The position numbers were made by a program, and so were the translations under genes. Below are positions 44,736 to 55,979 of a DNA stretch of 64,000 nucleotides, piece by piece. The stretch is from NCBI GenBank assembly GCA_900073065.1, contig FJOG01000005.1:248001-312000 (forward strand), written 5' to 3'. The DNA comes from Phialocephala subalpina (Eukaryota > Ascomycota > Leotiomycetes > Helotiales > Mollisiaceae). The notes beneath the pieces were generated by a model. The model did no database searches and was not told the origin of the DNA. It worked only from the letters and a program-made list of their open reading frames with translations. Numbering within the stretch: the first letter of the stretch is position 1; each line of letters opens with the position of its first letter.

Positions 44736-47594
44736 TTATTCACCACCTATCTTACCCTCAACTCCTAACCCAATACCCTTAGACCTCCCTTTGAGAATTG
44801 CTTCCAATGCTCTACCCACCGCATTTAGATCCCCCAATAAAGTTACATGTCCCCGATCGCTCGATATCCGTCCTCCATATACAGCTTTATATCCCTCTGG
44901 CAGCATCGCTTCTTTGGCTAGACAAACTCCGTCTCCGCTGGCAAATGCTAGATTGTCGTATGAATCTGAACAGGGTATGCCTTCTCGACCGTCGACTTTG
45001 GCGCCGTAGACTGTGGGGATGGATTTCCCATAGATCAACGAGAGGGGTGGATAGCGGTTTGTTTCTGATAGCTCTGGTTTGAAGTGTAGTTCTTGCTTGA
45101 ACTTTTTGGTCTCTCTTAGAGTGCGCTCGAGGTATGTGATGGCTTTTGGTCGAGGAATAGTGACAGCTGTCGACACGGACTGGTTTGTGCTTTGGCCTTT
45201 GCTGACGAGATTCGTGTTGTTACCCATTTGAGGTGCTAATGTTCGATCCGTACCTCCGTCAACGTTGCGGATAGCATCTGTTGCTCGGGTTGTCATTGTT
45301 GGGGATGATCCTTCTTGTGACCTGTTCGTACTCTCGTTGAAGCTTGAAGATATTGGTGAGGATTGGCCGGACATGGACTTCTTTCCTGGGATGGGAAGAC
45401 TCAATAAGCTTGAGGGCATATTGAGGAGGCTTCCTAGACCTCCAGTAGGTTGATTTCGCGGAGGTAGTGGTGGATCAGTACAAGGAGACCAACGGTACTT
45501 GATCCAGTTCTCCAAGTCAAAGAAGTCGACTGGGTAATGTTTCTTCGTGTCATTGATGTCGATGAAACAGCGGCCATCTTCGGGAAGCAGCACGAAGCTG
45601 GTCCGTAACGTAAAGTTGACTTGTGCTGTCAGCACTCGTTGACTCAGCAAGACCGCATCACCGTTCCTGATAGGCCCCAAGATGTTCACACAAGCCTGTG
45701 GAACACCTGCGTATACCACACCAGAAAACAGTTCAGGCTTGTGATTGACCACATGTCGAGTGATGAGACCGCCCAAACTATGTGCAATAACCACAGCACC
45801 CCGAGGACCCTCATAACCTGGCTGATTCGAGGGCAGCTTCTCAAGAAATTGAGTAAGCTTTCGACTCAGGAGATGCGGGCTTAAGCGCCAGTCATAACCA
45901 TAGTCCCAAACACGAAGCTTGCCGTTCCGAGCATTCTCACATTCGGAAAGGCGTTTGAAGAGACGTTTGCTGATGTCGACTGGCCCTATGTTTTGCAACA
46001 TGCCAGAGGCATATATAGTCTCCGGCATGCGCTCTTCATCTTCCGGTTCAAGCCCAACTTCCAAATCCACTTTTCGAATATTTAGTCCAACCTTCACAGG
46101 CACCCAGACCTGACGATTTGTCTGCGTAGAGCGAAGGACAGATCCTCTGTACCCGCCCATGATAACAATATCCCCAGTCAAAGACTCCATAGCACGATCC
46201 AGGAAGCTCGAATTCGGTCCGTCTGTTACTGGTCGAGCAGTTTCTGCTGCTGCCTCTGGTCTCGATATGGCAGCGCCTATCATACCCGGGGTTACTGTTG
46301 GACTTGCTATGGCTGGTTTCTTTTTCGTAACTACTGCTGGCAAAAGACCTGGTGCTGGATCAGTATATGATCTCCATCTTGCTGTCTTGCTCGAAACATT
46401 TGCTGAAGTCAAAAAATTCATGCTGAAACTGAAGCTGGGCACGCGAGGTAGGTTGGGCATACTGGGCATCTGGGGCATCCGGAAACTAGACCTGTCCTGT
46501 AAAGAGTCTCTGATTGCTTTGACACGTGAGTTTACTTGCTCGTGGTGATTTTCGAATCGTGTATCGTCACCAAGGGAAGAGGCCCTTGAGAGCGAGTGGT
46601 ATAGTAGAGAATCATCCGACGTTGATCTACGAAGATTCTTAGGTCGTTGTGCTCCTGTCCCCTGGCGAGTCAGAACTTCAGGCCGTGTCGCAACAATAGG
46701 TGCAAATGTTCGAGACCGAGGTGATGATCCTCCTTGTGGAGAGCTTCCATTTGAGGAACTTGCTGATTGAGCTCCAGAACCTCTTCCCATGCCTTGGGAC
46801 GACATCGATTTTGGCTTGTGGCTGGTACTAGAATTGCCAAATAGACTCCCAACTTGTGTCATAGATGGTAAACCCTTTGGCAAGAATTTTTTGAGCGCAT
46901 CCGCCCCGCCGGAAAGAGAGCGGGTTCTGACATTGTTGAAAACGCCCGTGAGCGATGACTGAGCCCCATCTGGACGTTGCACAGCCAAAGTTTTGGGACC
47001 CGCGTGCCATGGCGTTATTGGAATGGTAGAATCTTCCACCTTTCGTGGGTCTTCCAGCTTTGGTGAGGGCAGCGGTCCCAATGACAAGCCCTCAACGTGC
47101 CTCAATGGCTTTGGCGTATCCTCCCTCTTTATTATCTCTGCAGATGTCCCAATCGGCTTCGGTGTATCTTCCCTCTGAATTGGATCTGCCAATGTCCCAA
47201 AAGCTGTAGTACTCTCCGTCGGTAGCCTCTCGTATAAATCGTTATCGTCTGCCGCTGGTGGTGTCTCCTCTTCGCTATCAAAGAGCCCTCCTCCATCCAA
47301 CTCCTCCATAGCGGCCGCCTTTTCTATCGCAGGTGTCATCGGAGACTTCAGCCGTGTTGCCATCCGGCTCATTGAGGGCTCCACGAGCGATTGAGCATCC
47401 TCATCTGATATAGTCGATACGGCCATTGCTTCTGTGTCCTCGTCGTAGTCATCGAGTACTTCGTCAAGGTTTGTTGTTGCGTAGCTGAAGGGCCGCGGAT
47501 GGCTAGGAGAAATGCTGACATTTTGACTGCTTGAGTTGACCCTCGCGGGAATTGCAGCCCCGCTGACTGGTACGGCTTCGTGGATGTCGGCCAT
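44736..47594 (-). CDS. LCAT/PDAT-like alpha/beta hydrolase with long disordered N-terminus
   Basis: Single-exon, 952 aa, ATG at 47594. Residues 1-460 are low-complexity, Ser/Pro-rich and acidic, with two copies of the motif REDTPKP. From about 475 an LCAT-like hydrolase begins: IVIMGGYRGSVLR, then WVPVKVGLNIRKVDLEVGL, DYGYDWRLSPH, and the nucleophile elbow AHSLGG with Ser606. Further family-like blocks follow (LFSGVVYAGVPQ, FIDINDTKKHYPVDFF), a Ser-rich insertion, and a C-terminal segment with SGDGVCL and GHVTLLGD, the latter a likely site of the catalytic His. LCAT/PDAT relatives move or release acyl chains on phospholipids and sterols. No signal peptide, so a cytosolic or lipid-droplet site is more likely than secretion. 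Exact reaction unknown. Confidence 0.85.
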   Translation of the reverse strand: MADIHEAVPVSGAAIPARVNSSSQNVSISPSHPRPFSYATTNLDEVLDDYDEDTEAMAVSTISDEDAQSLVEPSMSRMATRLKSPMTPAIEKAAAMEELDGGGLFDSEEETPPAADDNDLYERLPTESTTAFGTLADPIQREDTPKPIGTSAEIIKREDTPKPLRHVEGLSLGPLPSPKLEDPRKVEDSTIPITPWHAGPKTLAVQRPDGAQSSLTGVFNNVRTRSLSGGADALKKFLPKGLPSMTQVGSLFGNSSTSHKPKSMSSQGMGRGSGAQSASSSNGSSPQGGSSPRSRTFAPIVATRPEVLTRQGTGAQRPKNLRRSTSDDSLLYHSLSRASSLGDDTRFENHHEQVNSRVKAIRDSLQDRSSFRMPQMPSMPNLPRVPSFSFSMNFLTSANVSSKTARWRSYTDPAPGLLPAVVTKKKPAIASPTVTPGMIGAAISRPEAAAETARPVTDGPNSSFLDRAMESLTGDIVIMGGYRGSVLRSTQTNRQVWVPVKVGLNIRKVDLEVGLEPEDEERMPETIYASGMLQNIGPVDISKRLFKRLSECENARNGKLRVWDYGYDWRLSPHLLSRKLTQFLEKLPSNQPGYEGPRGAVVIAHSLGGLITRHVVNHKPELFSGVVYAGVPQACVNILGPIRNGDAVLLSQRVLTAQVNFTLRTSFVLLPEDGRCFIDINDTKKHYPVDFFDLENWIKYRWSPCTDPPLPPRNQPTGGLGSLLNMPSSLLSLPIPGKKSMSGQSSPISSSFNESTNRSQEGSSPTMTTRATDAIRNVDGGTDRTLAPQMGNNTNLVSKGQSTNQSVSTAVTIPRPKAITYLERTLRETKKFKQELHFKPELSETNRYPPLSLIYGKSIPTVYGAKVDGREGIPCSDSYDNLAFASGDGVCLAKEAMLPEGYKAVYGGRISSDRGHVTLLGDLNAVGRALEAILKGRSKGIGLGVEGKIGGE

Positions 47595-49102
47595 AGCTAC
47601 TATCCGGACCGAAGCTGAGGAGTTTCCAGAAAATATACGGTACGCTGTACGTATACGAAAGGTGTGGGTAGGCAGTGCTGCTGTGTTGAACCGGCTCCTT
47701 CGGCGCGGAGACTGGACATAAGAAGTTTAGCTTCTGCGCAACAGATTTTACATGATTGCTTGCTTTTCAAGGCCTCCCGCGGCGTATGGTCATCGATTGA
47801 TCATGTCATGAACGTGTGCTGTGCACAATGAAAGAGGAGAAACACTTCGATGATAAACCATGATTTGTTGATGTTGCGCCCTCCTACGAAGTAAACTCGA
47901 CCCCCTGCCCCTCAATGAAGCGAGGCTGTTGACGTCAGTCGGAGTCCTTGGTTTGAGACAACTCTCATCGAATGATCCTGTTCGAGATGGTCATCGATTG
48001 ACATCAAGAACATTTCATAATGTCCAAGACAGCAAGGGCACTTGGAAGGTCTCACTCACAAGGCTGAGATGTTAAACATCGTGCCAGCCCGACTCGGCAT
48101 TTGCAGGCGTTCGTTCATTTGGACCCTGATTTGCATGTGCCGAGACATCGGCAGGCACAAGAGTGGGAGCTGCACTCAGTTTACGGAGAACCACAGAGTA
48201 GAGGGCAATTGCAAATTGCATAGTTGCAACGTGCGGAAGTTGGAGATGGAAACAGCCTACTGTAGATGCCAGCCAGCATCTGACTGCTTCTCGTGTTGTA
48301 CTATTCATGTTGGTTTACAACGCGATGTCTGTCCTCCACGAATCTTCGGGAGCATTCTCTCAGGCAATTCCTGCAAGTATTTGGGACCATCAAAAACGAT
48401 ATCACGTGTTACGTTCATCCCATCTCAGCGCTTCTCGGAGAGACCGGTTGATCGACTCCAAGGAGTCCAAACAAGCGCTGGCTGCTTCAAGTTTGGAAGC
48501 TTCATGCTGGATTTCGAACCTCTTTGGAAGGTTCGAATCATATCAGGAAGCATATTATCCAGCATAGCTACCACTCAAATTTAGATTGTTTCAATGTTTA
48601 GATGAACTGCTGGGTACCCATGAAGATCGTCAGTCACACCAAAGCAATTTCCTTTCCATGCGCCCAAGTCAGCAACCCCAGACTAAGCAATATATTTCGT
48701 TTTCCCTGGCGATCCAAGCGAGATCACCCTCGTTCAGAGTCAGTCGATTTGAAACAAGGAGAATGTCAGTCGGGAGCATGTCACTCATGAGAATCAAAAT
48801 TGGCCAAACAAGAATTGAATATTTTCAGAAATTGAATTTCGGAGGACTGTTTTAATGCTAAGCTATCCCGAGTGGAACATCGACCCCATTGTGCGTTCGC
48901 GACTCCCAAGCCCAGAAATGCTACAGCCCAGCCATACCCAGAATTAAGAAATTACATTGTATGTAAGCTTCAGACCACTCAAAATATTCGTGGTTCCAAA
49001 AGATCGTGTTGTATAGATGCAAACCCCCATTTTTCGTAAAAGCCATAGCCTGAAAGACTCGAAGACCGGTTGAGTCAGGCTTCAAATGCGAAGATTGATG
49101 AC
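47595..49102. other. Gene-poor spacer
   Basis: Promoter of the LCAT-like gene at the left. Frame 48042-48584 is Cys-rich but starts at TTG and overlaps other frames; I do not count it as a gene. Confidence 0.4.
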
Positions 49103-49692
49103 TTATGCGAAGAGGAAAGCGGCGAGACCGGCGAAAGCGGCGACGATCATGGAGCCCTGGACGCTGGAAGCGGCGCCAGTGAATTGGGTTGGAGTGGCGG
49201 TGGCAGCTGGGGCAGTGACGTTGTGGGCGTATGAGATGGTGCCAGTGGATGATGGAGCAGCCTTGGAGGAGGTGGGGGTGACGGTGATGGTGCTATAGAT
49301 GACGGTTGGCACGCTGACAGATTGTTAGTGCTTGTTCGATGTCCCAAGAGTTTGACTTACCAGGTGGAGATCGTCAAGGTGGAGAGAAGAGGAGCGCTGC
49401 TCGAGGCAACACCGGCGGCAGAGCTGGTGGCAACAACTGGGGCGGAGGATACAGGAGCAGTGTACGAGTAGACTGGAGCGCTGATCGAGGAGTTGCTATA
49501 GACAATGGGGGCAGAGGATGAAGCGGTGATGACTGGGTAGGTAGTGGTAGACACAACTGTGGAGCGGGCTGGGCAGTTGGTGACGGTGGCAGCGCAAGAG
49601 GTGATGGTGATCTCCTCGGTGGTGTAGATGGTGGACTCTCCAGCGTAGGCAACGGAGGCCATGAAGGCAGCGGCGATGATTGAGAATTGCAT
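49103..49692 (-). CDS. Small GPI-anchored type Ser/Thr-rich cell wall protein
   Basis: Two exons, 49692-49361 and 49313-49103, with a 47-nt intron (GTAAGT ... TGTCAG), 180 aa. A signal peptide (MQFSIIAAAFMASVAYAG) is followed by a Thr/Ser/Val-rich region with a few Cys (SCAATVTNCPA and one at the exon junction), long Ser/Ala/Pro repeats, and a hydrophobic C-terminal tail (MIVAAFAGLAAFLFA) that fits a GPI attachment signal. Proteins of this type are cross-linked into the wall or held at the plasma membrane, and are heavily O-glycosylated. The leader before the ATG is clean. Exact role is not known. Confidence 0.88.
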
Positions 49693-52163
49693 TTTGGTAT
49701 TGGTATTTGGGGGGTGGATTTGAAAGGGTGGGATTCGTTAGGTTGCTGAAGAGCTGTGGATAGTTGGTTCTGTAAAGAATGGACGACCGAAGTCAAAGGG
49801 TATCAAAGTAATGATGAGAGCGGAAGATTGGCTGTTTGGCTGAAGAGAGAAAGAAGAACTTGAGATGGGAGAGAAAGCACATATATTCCTCTGGGAAATT
49901 AAAGATTGTCGCACAGGGAAGAACCTGCCCTGTCTCCCAATTTAGCCACTAAGCTTCCGGTTTCCACCACAGACGTCGCTCATTTCGATCCTCTCTGCAT
50001 CCATGGGTCGCACGGCGGCAAGCCTGCAAACAAAACATCGAAAAGGAGTCGCCATCCCGGTCGCTGACTCTGTTGGCGAGAGATGCGAGTTCCACGAATC
50101 ACCAACCACGCCAATGACAGCATGTGCAAACCACGCAGACTTCTCGAAGCGGTGTAGAGCCTGGACGCCCTGGGAAGTGGTGGTGTTCCTGGTGCCAACA
50201 GCCTCTCGGTCTTCATCTCGGGCGCACGCGAAGCTCATGGGGGGCCCTTGGTGGCGGGAGCTATGCCTGTCAGACTAACGCAGGAACAGCAAGTCAATCC
50301 ACGTCGAATTTGGTAGCACACCAATTAAACATCGCGGCCCCACGTTCCCCTGAGTGCAAACATCCAGGTTAGAGATCACAACATCTGGGAAGGCGGAGAA
50401 CTTGAGAAGACACAACGTTGCCCGTTGTGTTCACAGCAATTTCGTTTTGATGAGCGCCAAAATCCATCCTCATGCTGGTCATGTGGAACAACCGCCTGTC
50501 AGTTGCCGTGACCGTCAACGATGATGGAATGAGGTTGTTGATGTTGGGCTGACAAGTCGCGCAATCCAGACCGAACTCTTTCTTATCTTAGGGCTCAAGA
50601 CACGCGGCAGCACCAGCACCAGCACCAGCAAAAATTTCCGAGTCCATTGAGAGATGGTGCCATCTCGATGCCCAGATTCGTCCAAGACTTCAGTCCGGCA
50701 TTTCTTCATCGCCCGCGATGACCCGTTTCCACGGAGGGTGTATTTCGGTACCGGCCAGAAATGTCTTTGAACCTCCTATTTTTGTCCAGAAGGTTGAAAT
50801 GATGTGATGCGAGTGTCTCACTGCAATTCTTGTACTAGATTGAAACTCTGAAGATTTGCGCCTGTGGGTTCAAATCGAAGCGTTTTGGGAGAAGCGCCTC
50901 GCGCAGTGACCTTTCAGTGCTCAGTCCGAGCCATGGGGAAATTGGGACCCAGATGGCGGCTGATGCAAATTGGAGTACTGTATATTATTCATCCAACCGA
51001 TATTGCTTCTTTGATTCCGGAATTGGAGGAAGTCCTTCAGGAGTGTGTGGATGTTGGAACAGGAAGGTACAAACTCCTCACTTGTCGCTGACCGGCTTGA
51101 TATTAAATTCATATCGGATCGGGATACTCGCCCGGATTGTCGACTTCCTTCCTGCTGGACGATCTGTTCAATTTATGAACCAAATTGCTCCAACAGGTCC
51201 AATGCTTCAGCTTTTTAAAAGAAATTCGGTTGCCGAGTTCCATTTTGGGTCGAGGCAAATCTCAACTTCTTCTGTCTTTTCTTTTTACTCTTACCTCATT
51301 ACCTCGTCACATTGTGGACGGCACACAGTTTGAAGATTCTTGGTCGTTGTTAATTCAGTCCATTCACGAACTATCATTTTTTGTTTCGTGGTATTCTGGT
51401 TATGAAATATTTTCTTTATTTTCTCTCTTCTTGTACATGACTTGCGTTGACTCTTGTCTTTCCTGGCCAGGTTCTGATGCTCAGTGATGAGGTCAATAAT
51501 TGTCAGTGACCAATTTCGCGAGGATGGAGAACTGAGATCAATGTGAACTTCGATAAATGGCGAATAGAGTCTACCTGAGGATCCGTTTGGCAATGCGTCA
51601 ATCATCACCCAATTCCTTGCGTACATACACGTACCAACAGACTTGTTCGTGTTTTCGCGCCTTCGCCATCTTTAGCTTCCGTCTCAGCTTGATCTTGTCT
51701 AATGGATGTCAACCTACTGAGAGCTTGGGTATTGCCATGAGTTGGCCCCGAATCAATCCTTCCCCTTTGCGTCTCAGCTCGCTTGGGGTACGTGGTCGCA
51801 CTTTTGTCAGGTCTGATCCCTTCTACCACCTGAATTGTTGCCTTTATCACTTCACCACCACCCGCAACATCAGTATTTGTCTACTCCCTCCCCTTCTCTT
51901 TCACCCTTACCTTTTTTTTTTTTTTTTTGGTTGATAATCTATAGATTGATGTGTTGAGTTCAATCCTTCCACACTGTTGTAAACCCCAAAGCAACTGCCA
52001 GGACTTAGCATTTCTGCAGCCGAAAACAACAGTTGAGCCACAAAGTTGTCGAGTAAAAGCGAGCGCCTCGTGATTGTAACCTTCCCTATCACCAGTATCT
52101 CGTCCAAAGCTGTTCGACCTTCATCCGGGGGAAAAAAAATTGGTGCCGTCCAATATACACATC
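49693..52163. other. 2.5-kb gene-poor region
   Basis: Promoter of the wall protein at the left. Several mirrored frames (49942-50372) and a T-rich stretch with poly-T at 51910-51928. No supportable gene. The right end leads into TTGGTGCCGT just before the debris region, which is faintly like a retroelement primer site but proves nothing. Confidence 0.4.
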
Positions 52164-52381
52164 ATGCGTTTACTGCGAGAAATCGAAGAGGATAATCGAA
52201 GGTCAAAGGCAGAGAAGAGAAAGCTGGAGGCGCACTTGGCAGGCGAAGATACATTGTCCCTGAATCAGAAGATGGTTCGTACAAAGAAATGTAAGGTCTC
52301 AATCTTTTTGCAACATGTCCAAAGCTAACTCTTCTTGCAGCGTGGCATTCGAAGCCAGCACGCCAGGTTCAGCCGCAGTGA
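52164..52381 (+). CDS. Possible small two-exon gene, or 5' end of a decayed gene
   Basis: ATG at 52164, exon to 52290, a 50-nt intron (GTAAGG, branch GCTAAC, CTTGCAG), exon to the TGA at 52379-52381; 55 aa. The first exon is a charged coiled coil (LLREIEEDNRRSKAEKRKLE). The intron signals are good, which supports real splicing. A longer acidic frame with stops follows, so this may be only the intact start of a broken gene. Family not recognised. Confidence 0.35.
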
Positions 52382-54397
52382 GAGCAACGGCTCCTAACAC
52401 TTCTCAAGCGGAACTGCGACAATCCTACCCTCCAGCAACCGCCGAACATGATCGCCAGCACGATCAGCAACTCCAATAGCGTCAATACGCCAAATCTAGC
52501 CTTGAGTGTAGAACCCAATACTGCTCCTCATGACAACAATGAAGTCGAGAACGTAATTGTCGTTCGATCATCTATGTATTACGGCCGACATCTATATATG
52601 TTATGATCTGCAGACTCAGAATTCGAGGATCCGAGTGATGAATAGAGTGACGAAGAGAGTGACGAAGAGAGTGACGAAGAGAGTGACGAAGAGAGTGACG
52701 AAGAGAGTGGTGAACAGAGTGGTGAAGAGAGTAAAGGCTCAGCAGGATCATCTGCCGACACGGGGGCTGCTTTTCTCAACCAGCTGCTATTGCTTGACGA
52801 TGACGACGAAGCATCTTCGTATCATTGATCAGATGACGATTCTGGCCTTAGGGAAGTTTCTCCAACCTCCAAGAAGGGCAGACGAGGTTGCTGTGTGAAG
52901 GGGAAGGCGGATACATCGCGGATTGCTGCCCAGAGTGAGTAGGAGATGGTAGAGACTTAAGGCAGACCCCAAAAACATGATAAGTTGGTTCAACATCATT
53001 GTAAAGGCGTAGTTACTAATCAAATTAGTAGCAGCGAAGGGCAAGGAAGTCAAGGAGTCGTCTGCGAGCAACAATGCTCGAAACACCAACCCCAAAAAGA
53101 TACTGGCACCCGGAGGCTGATACTACAATTTTGATACAAGGAGTGGTTTGCAGAGCCATTGGTGATAGACTTACTGATCTTGACGAGGCCGAGCAGATAG
53201 CCGTGGTGGAGGAGTTAAGAAATTGGCGGGCGACTTTAGGGAGCTCGGTGAGGCGAAAGACGTGGGGACAGGAGTCTGGTCCCATTCGAGTATGGCTTGG
53301 ATCTCATCGAGGATTCGACGTGGTGGGATACCTAATCCCTCTGCTCGAAGCTCATGCAGCTGCGGAATTCCGTCCAAACACGGAGTACAATAAGGAAAAG
53401 TCGCAGGCATTGGCAAGGTTATCTCAGGTGGTATCTTGAAGGCTGCAGGTAAAATATCAACTCCATCTTCAAAAAAAAAAAAAAAAAGGCCAGGAAAATC
53501 ATGTCGTGCAAGCGCAGGACATATTCGTGCATGGACCTGGGTTCCCTGGAAGTCTGGCAAAGAGATCGCGAGAGCTTGTGGCGTTCTAGATATTCTTGCG
53601 CCGCTCATCGCTGACTTGGTGGATGCGGACCTAGAGAGCCAGGGTCTACAGGACGGAGTTCGAATGCAAGGCATGGCGCCCCAATCGCCGGAAGATGCTT
53701 CGGCTGCGATGCTAGCTTATGTTTAACCAAATATCAATGCTCTACCAAGTTGGCATGACTTGTTACACCGCTGCCAACCCCAACGTGCCGCCACGGTTGA
53801 AACCCCTATGCACAGGACCGGACCAGAAACTGCAAGCGCCGGTGGACGTTGGCAAAATCGTCGTGATGTCTTGTATTTACTGGAGCTGAATTCCGAGCAC
53901 AAATCAAGGGCCTGCGAATGAACGCGGAACTAGACGGGACAAAATATTGAAGGATGGGCTCCGATCCGCCCAATCTTTCACGGCCAACTTTGCCATTGAG
54001 TTGTCGTTCGAGCCCGTTATTGTTGAATTCAATGGCGTAGCATCCACTTATCCAGCGAAGTGGACCTTGGACGAAGTGAGGGGTACGAATCAGTTCGAGG
54101 TTGTCAGGCGGAAATCATCGAGGGAGTGCAATCAAAACTACTAGGAAAGTCATGCGTGCTGTTAGTCAAGGACTCGACAGCTAGACGAGCGACGTCAGGA
54201 GTATTATGGAATTCAGCAGGGCCTTTAATGATATCACCATACACTTCGCATCAGCTGTGGTCTCAGACTGGAAGTTCTCCCCTGCATGGGCACCGCTGCA
54301 AAATGATATCAGGTACAACATTGTGAGCTTGGAGGACAACAGGAATGTACGGTTGAGTCATTGGGCCCTGATAGGCTCGCTACCAGAGCTGATGTGA
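52382..54397 (+). pseudogene. Gene debris with acidic Ser-Asp-Glu-Glu repeat and broken frames
   Basis: An acidic repeat frame (SDEE units, 52634-52729) is interrupted by TAG at 52643 and later by TGA after DDDDEASSYH, but the same frame goes on with SPTSKKGRRGC. Further right are protein-like pieces in different frames: 53074-53439 (ATG, 121 aa, with GDRLTDLDEAEQIAVVEELR), 53436-53726 (containing a poly-A tract that encodes a Lys run), 53947-54144 and 54206-54397. None is a recognised family and they cannot be joined with clean introns. The whole may be one or more decayed genes or a decayed retroelement. The opposite strand of 53171-53674 is also open, so coding strand there is uncertain. 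Confidence 0.35.
52634..52729 (+). repeat. 12-nt tandem repeat (AGTGACGAAGAG), 8 units
   Basis: Eight units of twelve bases in phase with a Ser-Asp-Glu-Glu frame; the middle five are near-identical, the first carries the TAG at 52643-52645, the last two read Ser-Gly-Glu-Gln/Glu. Confidence 0.9.
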
Positions 54398-55183
54398 ACA
54401 CCACTGTTCGTAACGCAGCGCCTAGCTTTGCGGATGTTCCAGGAAAAGCCCAGATTTGTCCTGTTACATTTCCTAACCATACTCAAAAATGAACATCTAG
54501 ACCCATCGTGAATTCTCCAGGAGAGATCGCATAGTACAACCCTGGCATGCGGACAACTTGGTGTAGACAATCCCAAGAAACAAATACCTTCGGCAGAGTT
54601 TCCTTCTGATTCCTTCATGAGTGCAATGTGGCAGATTAGAATAACCTGGGAAATGCTTAAGGCACATTTGTGAGAGACGATCCCATTAATATCGGTCGAG
54701 TATAGGATATTCGTTGGTGGCATCGACGGCTGGATGAGACTGATATCGACTCGATTTACTTCTTCTCGACCCAGTTCCCAGGAACCGGGCTGTGGATGTA
54801 GATTTCGACCTGTCGAGTATGGGAGTCCTCGTGGGGTTGTAAGCGAGCCCCCCTAAGCTAAGCGAACACAACCAAACCTCTTGCAAACACTTCTCCTACC
54901 AAGTCCCATTATCTTGGTGGCATATATATCAGCTATAATCATGATAAAACCAACTTAAGTTTAAAACATTTTTGTTGTCTTCGAACGTGTTCTTGATGTG
55001 GGAACCTATTGCTCGCTTAGCAATATACGATGCAACTTTCCCACACACAAAAAAGATATCATTCTGATGACCTAAAGACGCATGAGGACTAAAAGAAATC
55101 GTATAGAAAGTATTCAGGATAGACCTTCTACATTAAAATATATTGTGACGACCTGAACAGGATAAGTCGACAAAAAAGATGTG
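54398..55183. other. AT-rich spacer
   Basis: Composition becomes AT-rich from about 54890. No gene seen. Confidence 0.4.
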
Positions 55184-55424
55184 TGCCGCCACCCAGAATT
55201 GAACTAGGCTATATACACGTTAGATGCTGTTCACAGAATGGGAACGTGAGACTGCTTACGATCTTCGCATTTCATGCCAAGAGTGGTATACAAGTGCGAC
55301 CTTTGAAAGAGTTAGAGGCATTCATTGTTCACTATGGAGAATTATCTTACGCGTTACTGCTCCTTGTTAGTGATTGCCACATGCCTGAATGAACAGGTAA
55401 ACTAACCCACTGCGCCATGGCGGC
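55184..55424 (-). tRNA. tRNA-like gene split by about 165 nt (intron-bearing tRNA or tRNA pseudogene)
   Basis: On the minus strand the 5' end GCCGCCA (from 55424) pairs perfectly over seven bases with TGGCGGC at the 3' end, followed by a discriminator A at 55184. A good box A is present (TGGCGCAGTGG) and a box B-like T arm: stem CCTAG / CTGGG around the loop TTCAATT. Between them the D stem is poor, a CAT triplet sits in an arm of type ACCTG-TTCATT-CAGG, and about 165 extra bases separate this arm from the T arm. If CAT is the anticodon it would be a methionine tRNA. The insertion is much longer than usual nuclear tRNA introns and the anticodon loop is one base short, so a disrupted copy is more likely than a working gene. 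Confidence 0.4.
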
Positions 55425-55979
55425 TTGTGATTTGTGGCCAAAATTTGCTTATCTTAATTTATACGGCAAGCACAAGATAGAGGAGCAAAAGATGGGTCAA
55501 TGACGGAGGTCGGCTCCGGAAGCCAGTTTCAGGAGGCCAGTGGAACCAGAACCGCACCGAGAATTACCCAGTGATCGTGAATACCTAGCTGTTTCTCTGT
55601 TTTATATTGTAGATGAGAGCCTTATTCTGCGGCACACTATAATCGGATCTGCTTCACATAATTCAAAGAATCTTCCAGAGACTCAAAAAATACAATAACA
55701 TTGTATTAAATTAGGTGGTTGTGACGAGAGAGTATGTAGGCCCGCTCTCTACCTTTACCATAACCTGCCCTCTTCAAAATTTGAGGACTCCCAAGCCAAA
55801 AACCGATTCGTGCTTTACCAGTTTTCCCCCTTGACCTATAACCCATACCCCTCACATTTTCCTCTCCATTCTAAGTTCCTCCTTGAAGTTCCCAGCGACT
55901 AGCCACTCACGAACAATGATACAGTATAGACACTTTACAGCAGATGACCAGCTATCCCTTACATTACTTGGAGAGTCCT
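55425..55979. other. AT-rich spacer
   Basis: Contains the 3' flank of the membrane protein gene. No gene seen. Confidence 0.45.

Noticed and set aside
48042..48584. Cys-rich 180-aa frame, possible effector
   Set aside because: Starts with TTG, has no signal peptide, and overlaps other frames; the Cys content does not form a repeat pattern.
52120..52163. TTGGTGCCGT as a retrotransposon primer-binding site
   Set aside because: No long terminal repeats were found and no reverse transcriptase or integrase motif occurs nearby.
53171..53674. Long minus-strand frame opposite 53074-53726
   Set aside because: Mirrors plus-strand frames and includes a Phe run made by the poly-A tract; coding strand cannot be decided, so only the debris region is reported.
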